Below, piece after piece: positions 5,027 to 7,253 of a stretch of DNA of 7,253 nt. Position 1 is the stretch's first letter; the number at the start of each line of letters is the position of its first letter. This DNA is from Planctomycetota bacterium. Lineage in GTDB: Bacteria > Planctomycetota > Planctomycetia > Planctomycetales > Planctomycetaceae. The DNA lies in assembly GCA_027622115.1 (NCBI GenBank), contig JAQBZS010000354.1:1-7253 (forward strand), given 5' to 3'. The position numbers and the translations under genes were made by a program. Below the pieces are notes generated by a model. It searched no databases, was not told where the DNA came from, and saw only the letters and a list, made by a program, of their open reading frames with translations.

Positions 5027-7222
5027 ATGAAGCACATTCGAATCTGGGGAGCCGTCCCCGTCATTCTGATCTGCGTTTCGCTCGCGGTCTTGCTGCGCGC
5101 TGCGGAAGAACCCGAACCGTGGCCCTTTCGAATCGATCAGCAACACATCTCGGTCGCGGCGTTCGACCAGTTGCAGCCGATTGCGCGATCGCAGCCCATC
5201 GCTCGCTTCGACGAGGACCGTCGTCCCACACGCAGCGATCAGGGGTTTGTGGAACCGGCGCTTTGGCCGCATTCGTCGCGCGGCGTGACGACGCAGTCGC
5301 ATCCTGCACCGAATTCTGACACCTCAACGGCGGTTTCGCAGACGGGCGGAGTTGCGGACATCGGGTCGCAGATTCCCGGCAGTTTTGGGCATACCGTCCA
5401 ACCGGACGGCTTCGCGACATCGCCCACCGTTCCGCAATCCAGTTTTGCCGTTCCAGACAATTCAACCAGCATTCAACCCGCATCATGTGACACTTGTGGG
5501 CCACAGTTCGGGCACGCGATCCCGGCGTCTCCACATCTGTCTCCGTATCTCGACCGAGCCGCTCTCTACCCGGATTCCGAACCCATCCCGCGTCTCGATG
5601 GAGAAATGCCGCAACTGCCAAACGGCTTCGAGCCATGGTGGAATCAGCACATTCGATCGCCGTTGTGGGCCAACGCGAACTCGTTGCCCGTCAACGTGGA
5701 CGAACTGGTGATGCAGGCGCTTGAGCATTCGCCTCAAGTCTTGGCCGCAAAGGCCGAGCCCCAAATCGTTCGCACGTCGATCATGGAGGAGCAAGGCGAA
5801 TTCGATTGGCACGCGTTCTTGGAATCCACGTACGACCACAACACCGACCCCGTCGGCAACACGCTGACAACCGGCGGAGCCAGTCGATTCCGTGATCACA
5901 TCTGGTCCACCCGCGGCGGCGTGCGACGCACGAACGAAGTGGGCGGGGAGATCGAGGCGTCGCAAAAGTCCGGCTATCAAGACAACAACTCGCGGTTCTT
6001 CGTGCCCAATCAACAAGGCACGGCTCGACTGGAACTCAGCTACACACAGCCACTGCTGAATGGACGGGGCCGAGCTTATAACCAGAGTCGGATCATGCTG
6101 GCGCACGTGGATTCGCGGATCGCCGAGGATGAACTCGCCGGCCAACTGCAAGACCACTTGTTGAAGGTCACTGAATCGTATTGGGAACTGTATCGAGCCC
6201 GTTCGTCGCACTTGCAGAAACACAAGCTGCTCGGCAGCGCCACGGCGATTCAAAAAACATTGGAAGCTCGGCAAGGCGTGGACGCGCAACAGCGGCAGGT
6301 GTTGCGAGCGAGGTCGGCCGTGGCCAGTCGGCGATCCGAGATCGCTCGGGCGGTGTCGTCGATCCGCAATGCTGAATCCAAGCTGCGATATCTCGTGAAC
6401 GATCCACGGCTGACGAACGCCGGGCACGTGGAAATGATTCCGCAAGAGGCGCCGCGAGCCGACTATATCCCCATGTCGATGGGCGACTCGTTGAACACGG
6501 CGATTATCAACCGCCCGGACATTTCGCAGGCGATCCGTCGCATGAAGGCCACGTGCTTGCGATTGAACGTGGCGCGTCACGAAGTGCTGCCGACGTTGGA
6601 TTTGGTGATGAGCACCTATGTCGCGGGCCTAGCCGGCAACAGCGATTTGGGGAAGGCCGCTGGGCGTCAGTTTGTCGATGGCGGCGAACCGGGATATTCG
6701 ATCGGACTGTTCTTCGAAGTCCCGCTCGGCAATCGCATGGCGCGGGCCAGACAAGAGCGCCGGCAATGGGAAGTTCGCAAGGCGCTCCGTGAATTCGAAG
6801 CCACGGTCGAAGGCGGCATCACGAAAGTGGAACTGGCCTTCCGAGAATCCGAAACGTCGTTTCGCGAAATGCTGAGCCGCTATCAGGCCATGATGGCGGC
6901 CGAAAACGAAACTCAATACCTGCACGAACGCTGGAAGGTGTTGCCTGGAAACGATCGATCCACCGTGCAGTTGCTCGAAGACTTGCTCGATTCACAAGAA
7001 CGACTGGCCGACGAAGAGGCCGACTTCACCAGGGCACAAGTCAATTACGCGCTGGCACTGGCGGATCTCAAACGGGCGATGGGCACTCTGATGAGTGTTT
7101 CAACGCTGACTTCAGTCATCACGGAAGGCGAACGTTCCACGGACGGTGGACTGGACCACCTCCCAGATTACGAATTGGCTCCGCCTCCCGAACCACCCGT
7201 CTTGCGGGTTCCGAACACTTGA
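5027..7222 (+). CDS. TolC-family outer-membrane efflux protein with long N-terminal extension
   Basis: This encodes 731 residues. TolC-type proteins form trimeric outer-membrane ducts for tripartite efflux pumps and type I secretion. A signal peptide (MKHIRIWGAVPVILICVSLA..., about 1-27) is followed by a Pro/Ser/Gln-rich, probably disordered extension (about 28-215) with a CDTC pair at Cys154/Cys157. The core starts near residue 220 (LPVNVDELVMQALEHSPQV). Further marks are FDWHAFLEST, LSYTQPLLNGRGRAYNQSR (about 335-353), a long helical coiled-coil stretch (about 376-459), a second-repeat LNVARHEVLPTLDL strand, FFEVPLGNRMARARQERR (about 562-579), and a last helical pair (about 640-690) ending ADLKRAMGTL. 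The two-fold repeat of helical hairpins and strands is the family hallmark. Usual TolC proteins have about 420-500 residues; the excess is mainly the N-terminal extension. The start at 5027 puts the signal peptide first, although no clear Shine-Dalgarno precedes it. ATG 4994 and GTG 4856 are longer alternatives. No membrane-fusion or ABC partner is in the window. Confidence 0.92.
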   Translation: MKHIRIWGAVPVILICVSLAVLLRAAEEPEPWPFRIDQQHISVAAFDQLQPIARSQPIARFDEDRRPTRSDQGFVEPALWPHSSRGVTTQSHPAPNSDTSTAVSQTGGVADIGSQIPGSFGHTVQPDGFATSPTVPQSSFAVPDNSTSIQPASCDTCGPQFGHAIPASPHLSPYLDRAALYPDSEPIPRLDGEMPQLPNGFEPWWNQHIRSPLWANANSLPVNVDELVMQALEHSPQVLAAKAEPQIVRTSIMEEQGEFDWHAFLESTYDHNTDPVGNTLTTGGASRFRDHIWSTRGGVRRTNEVGGEIEASQKSGYQDNNSRFFVPNQQGTARLELSYTQPLLNGRGRAYNQSRIMLAHVDSRIAEDELAGQLQDHLLKVTESYWELYRARSSHLQKHKLLGSATAIQKTLEARQGVDAQQRQVLRARSAVASRRSEIARAVSSIRNAESKLRYLVNDPRLTNAGHVEMIPQEAPRADYIPMSMGDSLNTAIINRPDISQAIRRMKATCLRLNVARHEVLPTLDLVMSTYVAGLAGNSDLGKAAGRQFVDGGEPGYSIGLFFEVPLGNRMARARQERRQWEVRKALREFEATVEGGITKVELAFRESETSFREMLSRYQAMMAAENETQYLHERWKVLPGNDRSTVQLLEDLLDSQERLADEEADFTRAQVNYALALADLKRAMGTLMSVSTLTSVITEGERSTDGGLDHLPDYELAPPPEPPVLRVPNT

Positions 7223-7253
7223 CGGGATTGTCGCCGTTCGTTCGCAGTGGCTC

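Noticed and set aside
5483..6580. 365-codon minus-strand open frame
   Set aside because: It lies wholly opposite the clear TolC-family gene and its translation is Arg/His-rich without recognisable motifs.

Overview
The window looks like chromosomal DNA of a planctomycete (Planctomycetota). I infer this from the families present, not from a database search. The left end carries a DUF1501 protein with a twin-arginine leader. Next come a secreted protein of unknown function with a pseudopilin-like tail, a small lipoprotein with a carboxypeptidase-regulatory/transthyretin-like core, and a TolC-type outer-membrane protein with a long proline- and serine-rich N-terminal extension. All are typical of Pirellula- or Rhodopirellula-like genomes. 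Genus cannot be assigned from this stretch.

Layout: (1) 1-631, minus strand: N-terminal 210 codons of a DUF1501 protein that runs off the left edge. (2) 632-1024: a gap whose proximal part (1024-809, minus) encodes a decayed piece of a PD-(D/E)XK nuclease/transposase of the Rpn type, in the same open frame as the DUF1501 gene. (3) 1025-2629, minus: 534-residue secreted protein of unknown function. (4) 2630-3023: divergent intergenic region with a 153-bp near-perfect inverted repeat (2733-2885), probably a REP/MITE-type element. (5) 3024-3509, plus: small lipoprotein with an unusual basic tail, overlapping tail-to-tail with (6) 3493-4224, minus: exported protein made of two about 100-residue repeats resembling a thioredoxin fold without CxxC. 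(7) 4225-4510: divergent intergenic region. (8) 4511-4798, plus: 95-residue low-complexity lipoprotein with a 15-bp in-frame tandem repeat. (9) 5027-7222, plus: TolC-family outer-membrane efflux protein.

Every intact gene appears to encode an exported or membrane-anchored product: Tat, Sec or lipoprotein signals are visible in all six. No shared pathway can be inferred. The gene order looks like a loose patchwork of cell-envelope genes, not one operon. The TolC protein would be the outer-membrane duct of a tripartite pump or type I secretion system, whose other parts are not in the window.

I found no convincing new multi-gene system. The points most worth a second look are the large inverted repeat, the in-frame nuclease remnant upstream of DUF1501, and the two-repeat thioredoxin-like protein without a redox motif. 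No tRNA, rRNA, CRISPR array or intact transposase was found.
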